From NCBI GenBank assembly GCA_047921075.1, contig JBLRWS010000033.1, positions 1 to 28,634 on the forward strand: a stretch of 28,634 nt of DNA, given 5' to 3'. The position numbers and the translations under genes are program-made. Shown in pieces: positions 17,064-25,591 of the stretch (positions within the stretch are counted from its first letter, which is position 1; every line of letters starts with the position of its first letter). The DNA comes from JBLRWS01 sp047921075. GTDB lineage: Bacteria > Bacteroidota > Rhodothermia > Balneolales > Balneolaceae. The notes under the pieces are model-generated. The model was not told the DNA's origin, ran no database searches, and saw only the letters and a list, made by a program, of their open reading frames with translations.

Positions 17064-18335
17064 ATGGCGCAGCCCACCTATACTACGCATCACGGCATGG
17101 TCGATATCCTGCCCGATGAGGTTCGAAAATGGCAAGCACTGGAACAACTGATTCGCCGCGAGGCCGAACTGTTCAATTTTGAGGAGATCCGCACTCCCAT
17201 CATGGAGCAGACCGAGTTGATCGTACGCGGCCTCGGCCAGCTCACCGATATTGTTTCGAAAGAGATTTTTTCGTTCAGCCGCGGGGAGGACAACTACGTG
17301 CTGCGGCCCGAACTTACCGCGCCGGTAGTGCGTGCTTTTGTAGAACACCATCTGGATCAACGGGGCGGCTCGCAGAAACTCTACTACATTGGCCCGATGT
17401 TTCGTGCCGAACGGCCGCAGAAAGGGCGTCAGCGCCAGTTCCATCAATTTGGCGTAGAGGTAATCGGCAGCAGCGATCCGGTAGCCGATACCGAAGTGAT
17501 CGCCTTTATGGTGCATATTTACAACAAAGTGGGCATTCGTAACACCACGCTCAAAATCAACTCCATCGGTGATCCCGAAAGCCGCGAAGCGTACAAAACC
17601 GCATTGCGCGACTACCTCCGCCCCAATCTGGACAAGCTGAGCGAGATATCCCAAAATCGGTTTGAGAAAAATCCGCTCCGTATTCTCGATTCCAAGGAGG
17701 AAGAAGATCAACCGTTTATTGACGGTGCACCGCTTATTACCGATTATCTGTCGGAAGCCTCAACTGCCCGTTATGCCGAAGTGAAACGCCTTTTGGGCCG
17801 GCTTGATATTCCGTTTGAGGAAGATCCCTATCTGGTTCGGGGAATGGATTACTACACCGAAACCGCGTTTGAACTGATCAGCCCCGACCTGGGAGCGCAG
17901 GATGCACTGGCAGGCGGCGGGCGATATGATCTTCTGGTTGAAGAGATTGGCGGCCCCTCAACGCCGGCGGTTGGCTTTGCAGCCGGTATGGAGCGGCTCT
18001 TTATCGCCTGTGAGGAGCTGGGCATTGAGCTTGCCTCGCCAAAATCGGTGGATGTATACATTGTAACACTGGGCGATGAAGCCCGCACCTGGGGCGTGGA
18101 AACGCTGCCCGCCATCCGCGAACAGGGACTTTCTGCCACCATGGACTACATGGGCCGCTCCATGAAAGCGCAAATGAAAGATGCCAATCGCGAGCAGGCC
18201 CGGTTTGCCCTGATTGCAGGCTCGAATGAACTGAAAGAGGGCCGGTTTACACTGCGTGATATGAGTGCCAGCGAAGAGCAGCAGCTCACCCTTTCAGAAG
18301 CGATCGAGCAGGTCAAAAAAGTGAAACACGCCTGA
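17064..18335 (+). CDS. hisS: Histidyl-tRNA synthetase
   Basis: Class II aminoacyl-tRNA synthetase that charges tRNA-His; cytoplasmic homodimer, 423 residues, full length. Motif 1 is around IRTPIMEQTELIVRG (42-56). Motif 2 is FRAERPQKGRQRQFHQFGVEVIG (113-135). The histidine-specific signatures are LVRGMDYYTETAFE (257-270) and ALAGGGRYDLL (281-291). Motif 3 is AVGFAAGMERL (302-312). The C-terminal anticodon-binding domain runs from about 325 to the end. The start at 17064 matches the family, where the first few residues precede GMVDILPDEV. It converges with ettA, the stops being 5 bp apart, and no terminator lies between them. No T-box or other leader element was recognised. Confidence 0.97.
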   Translation: MAQPTYTTHHGMVDILPDEVRKWQALEQLIRREAELFNFEEIRTPIMEQTELIVRGLGQLTDIVSKEIFSFSRGEDNYVLRPELTAPVVRAFVEHHLDQRGGSQKLYYIGPMFRAERPQKGRQRQFHQFGVEVIGSSDPVADTEVIAFMVHIYNKVGIRNTTLKINSIGDPESREAYKTALRDYLRPNLDKLSEISQNRFEKNPLRILDSKEEEDQPFIDGAPLITDYLSEASTARYAEVKRLLGRLDIPFEEDPYLVRGMDYYTETAFELISPDLGAQDALAGGGRYDLLVEEIGGPSTPAVGFAAGMERLFIACEELGIELASPKSVDVYIVTLGDEARTWGVETLPAIREQGLSATMDYMGRSMKAQMKDANREQARFALIAGSNELKEGRFTLRDMSASEEQQLTLSEAIEQVKKVKHA

Positions 18336-18340
18336 TTCAA

Positions 18341-20014
18341 TCAGTCGCGCATCAGTTTTTTGTAGTGAATTTGTTCCGGTTGGTCGGCGTCGATACCGAG
18401 CCGTTCCCGCCGGTTCTCTTCATATTCCTGATAATTTCCTTCAAACCATTTCACTTGGCTGTTGCCCTCAAAAGCGAGGATGTGCGTAGCCACGCGATCC
18501 AGAAACCAGCGGTCGTGCGAAATCACCACCACACATCCCGCAAAATCGAGCAGTGCCTCTTCCAGTGCCCGCAGTGTGTTCACATCCAGATCGTTGGTTG
18601 GCTCATCCAGAAGCAGCACGTTGGCCCCCTCTTTCAGCACTTTAGCCAGATGCACACGGTTGCGCTCACCGCCCGATAGTTCGGTTACTTTTTTCTGTTG
18701 ATCGCTGCCGCTGAAGTTAAATCGTGCCACATAGGCGCGGCTGTTTACCTCGCGGTTGCCCAGTTTGATGAGTTCCTGTCCACCGGAAATCTCCTCCCAT
18801 ATAGACTTATCGGGGTCGAGGGGACGCTTCTGGTTCACATAGCCCAGTTCCACCGTTTCGCCGATCGCAATGGAGCCGCCATCGGGTTCTTCCTCTCCGG
18901 TAATCATTTTAAACAGCGTGGTTTTTCCGGCTCCGTTCGGGCCAATCACCCCCACAATACCGCCCGGCGGCAGGTCAAACGTCATATCCTCGACCAGAAG
19001 GATGTCGCCAAATCCCTTTTTAACGCCTTGTGCGCGAATAACATGATCGCCCAGCCGCGGGCCGGCAGGAATATAAATCTCCATATCTTGCCGCGCTTTT
19101 TGCCGTTCTTCAGACAGCAGATCATCATATGCCTGAATACGCGCCTTGCTCTTCTTGCGCCGCCCTTTGGGGTTTTCGCGAATCCACTCGAGCTCCTGCT
19201 GCAATGTTTTTTGACGCTTGGACTCTTGCTTCTCTTCCGTTTCGAGGCGTTTCTTTTTCTGTTCCAGCCAGGAACTGTAGTTTCCTTCGAACGGAATACC
19301 CTCGCCCCGGTCGAGCTCCAAAATCCAGCCGGCCACATTATCCAGAAAGTACCGGTCGTGCGTTACTGCAATCACGGTTCCTTCGTAGCGCGCCAGGTGC
19401 TGTTCGAGCCACTGTACCGATTCGGCATCCAGATGGTTGGTGGGCTCATCCAGCAGCAGTACATCCGGTTTTTTAAGCAGCAGCCGGCAAAGTGCCACGC
19501 GCCGGCGTTCACCACCCGACAGATTCTCAATCGATGCCTCTTCGGGCGGGCAGCGCAATGCTCCCATCGCCTGTTTCAGTTTACTGTCGATATCCCACGC
19601 ATCGATCTGATCGATCTTCTCCTGCAGCTTGCTCTGTTTGGCAATCAGTGCATCAAAGTCGGCATCGGGATTGCTGAACTCCTCGTTAATCGCCTCGTAC
19701 TCGCGGAGCAGGTCCATCGTCTCCTGCACCCCCTGCTGCACAATCTCCTTCACGGTTTTATCGGGGTCCAGCACAGGCTCCTGCGGTAAATACCCAAACG
19801 TAATCCCCTTTTGGCGCGAGATTTCACCCTGGTAATTATCATCCAGGCCGGCTATAATTTTTAACAGGGTACTTTTACCCGCGCCATTCAGGCCGAGTAC
19901 GCCAATTTTTGCACCGTAGAAAAAAGAGAGGTAGATATCTTTCAGAACCGTGATGTTGGGCTTATAAACTTTGGTGACACCCACCATCGAAAAAATTATT
20001 TTTTGATCACTCAC
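18341..20014 (-). CDS. ettA: ABC-F ATPase EttA, energy-dependent translational throttle
   Basis: Soluble ribosome-binding ABC-F protein of 557 residues that senses the ATP/ADP ratio at the ribosomal E site and gates the first elongation steps. It has two ATPase cassettes. Walker A motifs are GLNGAGKS (41-48) and GPNGAGKT (358-365), signatures are LSGGERRRVAL (165-175) and LSGGERNRVHL (446-456), and Walker B ends in LLLDEPTNHLD and LLLDEPTNDLD with catalytic Glu190 and Glu471. The inter-domain linker (about 245-320) is rich in Lys/Arg with GRRKKSKARIQAYDDLL, as in EttA. The start codon is GTG at 20014, supported because the next residues align with the EttA N terminus. The first in-frame ATG would remove the first beta strand. 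Confidence 0.95.
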   Translation of the reverse strand: MSDQKIIFSMVGVTKVYKPNITVLKDIYLSFFYGAKIGVLGLNGAGKSTLLKIIAGLDDNYQGEISRQKGITFGYLPQEPVLDPDKTVKEIVQQGVQETMDLLREYEAINEEFSNPDADFDALIAKQSKLQEKIDQIDAWDIDSKLKQAMGALRCPPEEASIENLSGGERRRVALCRLLLKKPDVLLLDEPTNHLDAESVQWLEQHLARYEGTVIAVTHDRYFLDNVAGWILELDRGEGIPFEGNYSSWLEQKKKRLETEEKQESKRQKTLQQELEWIRENPKGRRKKSKARIQAYDDLLSEERQKARQDMEIYIPAGPRLGDHVIRAQGVKKGFGDILLVEDMTFDLPPGGIVGVIGPNGAGKTTLFKMITGEEEPDGGSIAIGETVELGYVNQKRPLDPDKSIWEEISGGQELIKLGNREVNSRAYVARFNFSGSDQQKKVTELSGGERNRVHLAKVLKEGANVLLLDEPTNDLDVNTLRALEEALLDFAGCVVVISHDRWFLDRVATHILAFEGNSQVKWFEGNYQEYEENRRERLGIDADQPEQIHYKKLMRD

Positions 20015-20260
20015 AGTAGAAACAGGCTTTGTTAAAGTCGATTATGCAGCCCGAAAATACGATTATTTAAGGGATTTGTGAGGAGCGATTTCGACGATCG
20101 TCACACTCTTGTTTGATTACTCAAACCGGCGATCCGAATCAACGTTAACCACCTCCCGCTGCCCATCGGCTCCTTCATAGATCTTACTGCAAACGTTTCG
20201 GGTACGCAGAAACCATTCCCAAAATCACCACTCAAAAAGTCAAAGAAACACCGGTTTCTA

Positions 20261-20281
20261 ACTCATTTGTAACAAATGAGT
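20261..20281. repeat. Perfect 10-bp-arm palindrome ACTCATTTGT-A-ACAAATGAGT
   Basis: The arms match exactly around a single central A, 140 bp upstream of the DUF5686 gene. There is no T tract after it, so it is not a typical terminator. The odd-centre dyad is of the size expected for a dimeric repressor or activator site. Confidence 0.6.
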
Positions 20282-20371
20282 AAAGACTCTGCAAAACGCT
20301 GTATTGAAGATAAAAATGTGCCGAATATTGATGCGGAAACAACAATCCAGCAAACGATTTCGACGCAAGAC

Positions 20372-20394
20372 GTGTAGGTCACGTTGACGTACAC
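20372..20394. promoter_or_regulatory. Imperfect inverted repeat just upstream of the DUF5686 gene
   Basis: GTGTAGGTCAC and TTGACGTACAC flank a single G and are complementary at 9 of 11 positions. The element ends 26 bp before the ATG, where an operator or leader structure could act. Function is inferred only from position and symmetry. Confidence 0.35.
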
Positions 20395-20420
20395 CACCGG
20401 GAAACTTAGGCATCAGATTT

Positions 20421-23027
20421 ATGGGAACCTTTACAAATCAACCAACCACTCTCCAGTTTCGACGAACACTTCTGAGTATAAAAGCTGCATTCATGGTTGC
20501 AGGGTTATTTTTTCTCCTGCCTCTCAACAGTCAGGCACAAACTTCCTCCGAATGGGCTCAAATTTCAGGAGTCGTATTTGATGTAGAAGAGAACCTGCCC
20601 CTGCCGGGGGCTCACCTGCAGATAGCAGGTACCAGCATGGGTACCCGCACCGACGAAGAGGGGCGTTTCCAATTGCACGTGCACCCCGGACAGGTTCAAC
20701 TGATCGTCTCTTTTATTGGAATGCGGGCCGACACCCTATCGCTTGATTTGGAGCCTCAAGAGCAGATTACTCTTCGGTTTGAGCTCTCTCCCGTGGTAGG
20801 GCAAAGTGACGAAGCGGTTGTCTTTGCCGACCGGGTTGCTCAAAGGGTGAGGGAACTGGCAGAACTGCGAAACGAACGTCGTAAACAGCTGAAAAACTAT
20901 ATCGTGCGGGTACAAAAACTGGGTATTCTGTACGAAACCCGCAAAGGTGAAAGTGAACCGATTACACTGGCATCATCGTCCAACTTCCCAATTAACAATG
21001 CCGGCAACCGGTCTCTGCCCGATGATTCGCTCGAAGCGATCGGCTTTTCCGAGCGAGTGGTAGAACAGATTTTTGTGGCTCCCCGCACCTTTACCGAAAA
21101 CGCAATTGCACGGCGTTCGTCCGATAATTTCTTCGCCGAAAATGAGATTTTCTCTACCGGTGGCGAACCGTTGGACTTAAATGAAGAGAGCGTGATGGTG
21201 AACATTCTCGGTGAGGTTAAAACCATTGTTGGGCCGATCTCCCGCAACGCCGGTAATTTTTACTGGCTAAATGAAGAGCCGGCCGGCGACGAGTGGCCCG
21301 AAGGCACCATCCGCCTCACACTGGAACCCAAAACCAACCGCCGCCCCTTGTTCGAGGGCGAGGTTTTTATCAATGACGAGGAGAACATTATTATTGGGAT
21401 GAATCTGCGACTGAACGAAGCCGGCGATGTCTTTACCGGTTTCTACTCCGCCTCTGAATTTCACTACAAGCAGCGATTCGAGCAGATTGAGGGATTTTGG
21501 CTGCCGGCACGTACCGAGGTGCAAACCAAAGTAGGCATCATCGGTTTCCGCAATGATTTTGTATACAAAGAGAACTGGACCTACACCGGATACGAGATCA
21601 ATACCGATAAGGCAGATGAGAAAGAGACTCCTCTATCCGGGCGCACTGTAGCCGCAGATGCCGGCAATCGCAGCCCCGAATTTTGGGACCGGGTATCGCA
21701 AAACTATACACAGCCCGAGGATCTGGAGGAGCTTGAAAAAGCACAGTCGTTTGAGGAGACCCGCGGGCTGCTCACCTTTTCGATGGATATGACCGGGCGT
21801 TATCTGCGTTCGGGCGACGACCTGAAACGGTTCTACATCTCCAATTTTTCCGATTTTTACCGGTTCAATCGTGTGGAAGGTCACTACCTCGGTATCGGCT
21901 TGCGCACACCCACTATCAACCGCAACCACACCTACAAAGCAACCGGTGGTATAGCAACCGGTGCCAACGTGTGGCGTTACAATCTGGAAGCCCTGCAGTT
22001 TCTGCCCGGCGGGGTATTTGGCCTGGAGGGCAGCGTCTACAAACGAACCGCACTCCAATTTGTGGACTACCCGTATGAAGTAGGTCCACTGAATATGGAT
22101 GAACTCCGCTACACCCTCACCCATGGCATCGGCGGCGATGACCCCCGTAACTACTTTGAGCGAGAGGGCTTCAGCGGCGGATTCCGGCTGCGTTTCCGGG
22201 AACAGTTTTTTATCCGCGCTAACTTTATGCGTGAAGATCAGCGGTTTATGCCCATTACCACCACGGGCACCTTTTTTAACAGCCTGGAAGTGGGTGGCGG
22301 ACTCGATCCCAATTTAAATCCCAATACGGGCGTGCTTCCCGAAGCGTTTGCCAACCAGGACGGTATGGCGGGCTTTAATCCCGGACGATTTTCAGGGTTT
22401 GAGTTCCACTTTAAATTCGACAACCGCCAGTTTCGGCTACCCGGCCTTTTTCGGGATTATAAGGTACGTCAGTTCGGCTGGTATACCGATCATCTTGCCA
22501 CCTGGAGTGATTCGCAGTTTGGGGCCAGTGCCGGGTTCAACTACTTCAAATACCGCAGCGCGATCGGCATGCGCATCCCGCTGTTCGACTCACACTATAT
22601 CTTTGCCGATCTGTTTGTGACCGGTTCCGACAATCCGCTGCCCGCCCAGATGCAGTTTGCCAGCAACGGATTCTTTATCGAAGACTTCCTGCGCCGGCGT
22701 CCCGTGTTAACCCTCGGATTTAATGATGCAGTGGCCAACCGAACCAGTGTGGCCCGGCTCGAATATTTCCTCGGGTCTGCCTTTACGCAACCGATGCCGT
22801 TCCGCGCCATTCGCCAGAGCGGCATGCAGATGAGCATGTGGGTCTCGGGCGGTGTGCGCCATGCTGATGATAACCTCGCTCCGGTCGTACCGTGGGAGAG
22901 CAACAATCAGGAGCATCTGGAAGTGGGTGTAGCCGTGTTCCGCATTCTCGGTATCCTTCAGGTTGAAGGCGCATTTCGGGTGATGGGTGATGGCGGCTCG
23001 GCAACCGGCATCAGCATAATATTGTAA
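20421..23027 (+). CDS. DUF5686-type outer-membrane protein with carboxypeptidase-regulatory-like domain
   Basis: An 868-residue exported protein. The signal peptide spans residues 1-40 (basic FRRTLLSIK, hydrophobic core, NSQAQ). Residues 46-125 form a carboxypeptidase-regulatory-like beta-sandwich: QISGVVFDVEENLPLPGAHLQIAGTSMGT, then TDEEGRFQL and SFIGMRADTLSL. This domain also begins TonB-dependent receptors, but no plug or TonB barrel follows. The remainder (about 135-868) matches the general plan of DUF5686 proteins, with an alpha/beta segment and then a long aromatic, strand-rich region that probably forms a barrel. Function is unknown. It stands alone, facing the amt-torF pair with convergent transcription. 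The protein ends in GISIIL, not the usual terminal aromatic, so the barrel assembly signal is atypical. Confidence 0.75.
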   Translation: MGTFTNQPTTLQFRRTLLSIKAAFMVAGLFFLLPLNSQAQTSSEWAQISGVVFDVEENLPLPGAHLQIAGTSMGTRTDEEGRFQLHVHPGQVQLIVSFIGMRADTLSLDLEPQEQITLRFELSPVVGQSDEAVVFADRVAQRVRELAELRNERRKQLKNYIVRVQKLGILYETRKGESEPITLASSSNFPINNAGNRSLPDDSLEAIGFSERVVEQIFVAPRTFTENAIARRSSDNFFAENEIFSTGGEPLDLNEESVMVNILGEVKTIVGPISRNAGNFYWLNEEPAGDEWPEGTIRLTLEPKTNRRPLFEGEVFINDEENIIIGMNLRLNEAGDVFTGFYSASEFHYKQRFEQIEGFWLPARTEVQTKVGIIGFRNDFVYKENWTYTGYEINTDKADEKETPLSGRTVAADAGNRSPEFWDRVSQNYTQPEDLEELEKAQSFEETRGLLTFSMDMTGRYLRSGDDLKRFYISNFSDFYRFNRVEGHYLGIGLRTPTINRNHTYKATGGIATGANVWRYNLEALQFLPGGVFGLEGSVYKRTALQFVDYPYEVGPLNMDELRYTLTHGIGGDDPRNYFEREGFSGGFRLRFREQFFIRANFMREDQRFMPITTTGTFFNSLEVGGGLDPNLNPNTGVLPEAFANQDGMAGFNPGRFSGFEFHFKFDNRQFRLPGLFRDYKVRQFGWYTDHLATWSDSQFGASAGFNYFKYRSAIGMRIPLFDSHYIFADLFVTGSDNPLPAQMQFASNGFFIEDFLRRRPVLTLGFNDAVANRTSVARLEYFLGSAFTQPMPFRAIRQSGMQMSMWVSGGVRHADDNLAPVVPWESNNQEHLEVGVAVFRILGILQVEGAFRVMGDGGSATGISIIL

Positions 23028-23099
23028 TCAGCTCAGATCCGATAGCCGGCCACACACCCGATGAGTCGGTGTCCCAAACCGGCCTCACCCCCTTGTCGA

Positions 23100-23786
23100 T
23101 CAAAACCCGATTCCGAACAGGAAAAAGAAGTTATCACTGTAGGGATTGGCGGCCAGAGTCCCGTTCACGATCACACTAAAAAACTCGGTTACCGGCACCG
23201 GATTCGTTACCGATATGCCGGTATGTATGACCCCCGCTTTACCTGTGCCATAGAGCTCCGATTTGGATGGGGTGAAACCCATAAAAAGTTCCACATTACG
23301 AATCCCATACCCAATTTGTGTGTAGACGGAAGTATCATCATCGTTTGTGAGAAATACCCCCGTAAACAGATTTATCGGAAACTGTTCGGTGCCGCTATAC
23401 TGAAACCCCGCCTCCAGAAAATGAGCACTTCCGCTAAAATAATTTCCCTCCGGTGCTTGTGGAAAGGTATAATCAGTGAGCATCAGCGAGAGATCGCCGC
23501 GTGAGGTACTGAAGGTGTATGACGTATAAAAATCGACTTCCGTACCATCCGGGTTGCCGTTGGTGGCAAACGCGGCCCACGCACCGATTTCGAAATTTCC
23601 CGACGTAAAATTGATGTCGGGCTGTATACTGGGCGAATTGCCAAAATCGGCACCGCGCCATACGTAGCGATTCATCACATCGGCACCCAGGCCAACCTGA
23701 GCGATTGCGTCAGATGCCGTGGTTGTCAGCACTAAGAGCAGCAAACCGCACACTTTTATCCACCGTTGATTGGTTGTATATTTCAT
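23100..23786 (-). CDS. TorF-like putative porin downstream of amt
   Basis: A 228-residue exported protein with a signal peptide over residues 1-30 (LLLLVLTTTASDAIAQ). The mature part starts with MNRYVWRGADFGNSPSIQPD, matching the RYVxRG start of the TorF putative porin family, and continues with amphipathic strands (FEIGAWAAFATNG, EVDFYTSYTF, FFSVIVNGTLAANPYSDNFFFLFGIGF) ending in Phe, a beta-barrel signal. It lies 87 bp after amt on the same strand, which suggests an outer-membrane channel linked to ammonium or nitrogen supply. A stable hairpin lies in the gap between them. The family assignment rests on the N-terminal motif and length; the substrate is not known. Confidence 0.75.
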   Translation of the reverse strand: MKYTTNQRWIKVCGLLLLVLTTTASDAIAQVGLGADVMNRYVWRGADFGNSPSIQPDINFTSGNFEIGAWAAFATNGNPDGTEVDFYTSYTFSTSRGDLSLMLTDYTFPQAPEGNYFSGSAHFLEAGFQYSGTEQFPINLFTGVFLTNDDDTSVYTQIGYGIRNVELFMGFTPSKSELYGTGKAGVIHTGISVTNPVPVTEFFSVIVNGTLAANPYSDNFFFLFGIGF

Positions 23787-23826
23787 TGTTTTCTATTGAT
23801 TTTAATGGATCATGACGGAAACAACC

Positions 23827-23864
23827 GGGCACCGGGATCCCGCAATCCAGGTGCCCATTTTTTT
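23827..23864. terminator. Strong hairpin with T tract in the amt-torF gap
   Basis: Outer stem GGGCACC (23827-23833) / GGTGCCC (23850-23856) with an inner GGAT/ATCC extension, followed on the plus strand by a seven-T tract (23858-23864). It is best as a plus-strand terminator, stopping transcripts arriving from the DUF5686 side. For the minus-strand amt transcript the hairpin is followed only by GGTTGTTT, so it would be a weak terminator or a 3'-end stabiliser. Confidence 0.65.
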
Positions 23865-23873
23865 AGCCGCCGT

Positions 23874-25286
23874 CTACTTCTCAAGAGCAGATGGCGCTAT
23901 CGTTTCGATACCGGCAAAGTAGGGATACGCCGTGTTGCCGTGCTCTGAGATATCGAGCCCGGCTGTTTCTACCCCATCGGTTACGCGCACGCCCACCAGC
24001 CACTTAATAAGGCCAAACACGGTGAACGACGCTGCAAAGATGAATCCTGTTATCGCTGCTGTACCCAGCAACTGTACCCAAAAACTGATACCCGGTACAA
24101 ACAGCCCTACAGCCAGAGTACCCCAGATTCCGCACACCCCATGAACCGATATGGCTCCCACCGGGTCATCGATCTTCAGCTTTTCGAACAGGGTGATGGC
24201 AAACACTACCAGCACACCGGCGATGGCACCTACCGCCGCAGCGCCCAGCGGCGAAATAACATCAGCACCGGCCGTGATTCCTACCAATCCCGCCAGTACA
24301 CCGTTCAATGCCATCGGGGCGTCCAGGTTTTTAAACACAATCTGAGTGGTAAGCATCGATGCCAGAGCTCCGGCCGACGCTGCCAGTGCTGTGGTAACAA
24401 AAACGAAGGATACAGCAGCAGGGTCGGCACTCAGCACCGAGCCGCCGTTAAATCCGAACCAACCGAACCAGAGCAAAAATACCCCCACCGTAGCCAGCGG
24501 AATACTGTGGCCGGGAATGAGCGTCGGTTTACCGTCAACGTACTTCCCTTTGCGAGCGCCCAGTAGCAACACACACGCCAGGCCGGCCGCACCGCCCACC
24601 GCGTGAACCAATGTGGAACCGGCAAAATCGTAAAAGCCGAGCCCATCAAGCCAGCCCCCGCCCCAAAGCCAACTGCCGGTAACCGGATAGAGAAACGCCA
24701 CCAAAATGGCCCCAAAAAGCATGAACGAGCTCAGCTTGATGCGGCCTGTCACACATCCCGAAACGATCGTGGCAGCGGTAGCGGCAAACATTGCCTGGAA
24801 AATAAAATCACTCCATATGGTCATCTCCTCCCCGTAGGTCGGTGTGAGCATCCCGACAGGGTCTGAAGCATCGAAACCGATGCCAAATCCACCAAATCCC
24901 AGAATGCCATTAAACTCTCCGGGATACATGATCTGAAACCCGACAACAGCGTAGGTAAGGATCCCCGTACAGAGAATAAACACATTCTTATAGATCACAT
25001 TTACCGAGTTTTTAGCTTGTGTGAGTCCGCTCTCTACAGACGCAAAACCGAGATGCATGATAAAAACCATTCCGGCAGCTATCAGAATCCAGAGGTTGTC
25101 GATCATAAATTTTGGAAAGAGTGGCGACTCCTGAAACGCCTCATAGGTTGCCGCCTCTTCCTGTATTTCGCCAGCAAACGCCCCGGTTTCAATCAGCTCG
25201 GGTTCAGCATGGGCGTTGATGGAAATGTAACCGGCAATTATGGCAAAACCGGCCAGTAAAAAAACAGCTTTCAGTACCTTGTTCAT
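23874..25286 (-). CDS. amt: Ammonium transporter (Amt/MEP/Rh family)
   Basis: Inner-membrane ammonium channel of 470 residues with 11-12 hydrophobic segments. The N-terminal segment (1-28, ending INAHAEPE) is probably a cleaved signal peptide, as in AmtB. The pore shows FQAMFAATAATIVSGCVTGR (163-182) with the conserved phenylalanine gate region, and the twin-His pair His228 (STLVHAVGGAAG) and His382 (SVHGVCGIWGT). DPVGAISVHG is the usual family signature. It imports ammonium when nitrogen is scarce and is usually controlled by a PII protein (GlnK), but no glnK is adjacent, so that regulator must be elsewhere or absent. It is the first gene of an apparent pair with the TorF-like porin. No sigma-54 promoter was recognised upstream. 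Confidence 0.95.
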   Translation of the reverse strand: MNKVLKAVFLLAGFAIIAGYISINAHAEPELIETGAFAGEIQEEAATYEAFQESPLFPKFMIDNLWILIAAGMVFIMHLGFASVESGLTQAKNSVNVIYKNVFILCTGILTYAVVGFQIMYPGEFNGILGFGGFGIGFDASDPVGMLTPTYGEEMTIWSDFIFQAMFAATAATIVSGCVTGRIKLSSFMLFGAILVAFLYPVTGSWLWGGGWLDGLGFYDFAGSTLVHAVGGAAGLACVLLLGARKGKYVDGKPTLIPGHSIPLATVGVFLLWFGWFGFNGGSVLSADPAAVSFVFVTTALAASAGALASMLTTQIVFKNLDAPMALNGVLAGLVGITAGADVISPLGAAAVGAIAGVLVVFAITLFEKLKIDDPVGAISVHGVCGIWGTLAVGLFVPGISFWVQLLGTAAITGFIFAASFTVFGLIKWLVGVRVTDGVETAGLDISEHGNTAYPYFAGIETIAPSALEK

Positions 25287-25591
25287 ACATAGAGTGTTTT
25301 GGTTAACGTTGAACTTCCTGAAATTTCAATATGAATGAGACATAAATCAATATTTTTTTAATCTTAATTGATATTTGTCCTAAATATTTTATTATAAATT
25401 AGAAAAGCGCTTTTACCTGTTCGGATTTTTGTATACCCGCTCCCAGCCGGTAAACCAACCGGCGTTCAGGCTACCGTTTCTGTGCGCCGCTCGCTCCCAC
25501 TTTGCAACTTGAAAGCAATGATTCCGTATTTGGTACCAACTGCGCTTCTTGTATATTTGACACACCTTCAACCTCACCAATCCTGACAACC
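25287..25591. other. Divergent non-coding region between amt and lemA
   Basis: 305 bp, very AT-rich near amt. It contains the perfect palindrome AAAAGCGCTTTT (25403-25414), a small hairpin GCCGGT-AAACCA-ACCGGC (25446-25463), and the lemA promoter (25529-25559). An open frame with TTG at 25502 extends into lemA but is untranslated sequence by the promoter position. No promoter for amt could be assigned. Confidence 0.6.
25529..25559 (+). promoter_or_regulatory. Bacteroidota-type promoter of lemA
   Basis: TTTG (25529-25532), exactly 19 nt, then TATATTTG (25552-25559): a full match to the -33 TTTG / -7 TAnnTTTG consensus known from Bacteroides. Transcription should begin about 6-8 bases after the -7 box, roughly 25 bp before the lemA ATG. 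This rules out the upstream TTG start. Confidence 0.75.

Larger units (their letters stand above)
20015..20420. other. Divergent non-coding region between ettA and the DUF5686 gene
   Basis: 406 bp with no supported gene or tRNA. It should contain promoters for ettA (minus) and the DUF5686 gene (plus), but no full TTTG/TAnnTTTG pair was found. It holds three symmetric elements: the palindrome GACGATCGTC (20093-20102), the perfect 21-bp palindrome at 20261-20281, and the imperfect inverted repeat at 20372-20394. The last two are listed separately. Confidence 0.6.

Noticed and set aside
18698..19789. Open frame of 363 codons on the plus strand opposite ettA
   Set aside because: Antisense to a complete ABC-F gene with all ATPase motifs. 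Its product shows no family signature.
23041..23090. GC-rich partial hairpin between the DUF5686 and TorF-like genes
   Set aside because: The stem has a bulge and a long mispaired region, and neither strand has a T tract, so a terminator cannot be supported.
23061..23504. Open frame of 147 codons on the plus strand overlapping the TorF-like gene
   Set aside because: Antisense to a protein with signal peptide, RYVWRG motif and terminal Phe.
25502..25591. TTG start extending LemA by 30 residues
   Set aside because: A full-consensus promoter lies between this codon and the ATG at 25592, and the LemA family begins just before the membrane helix.
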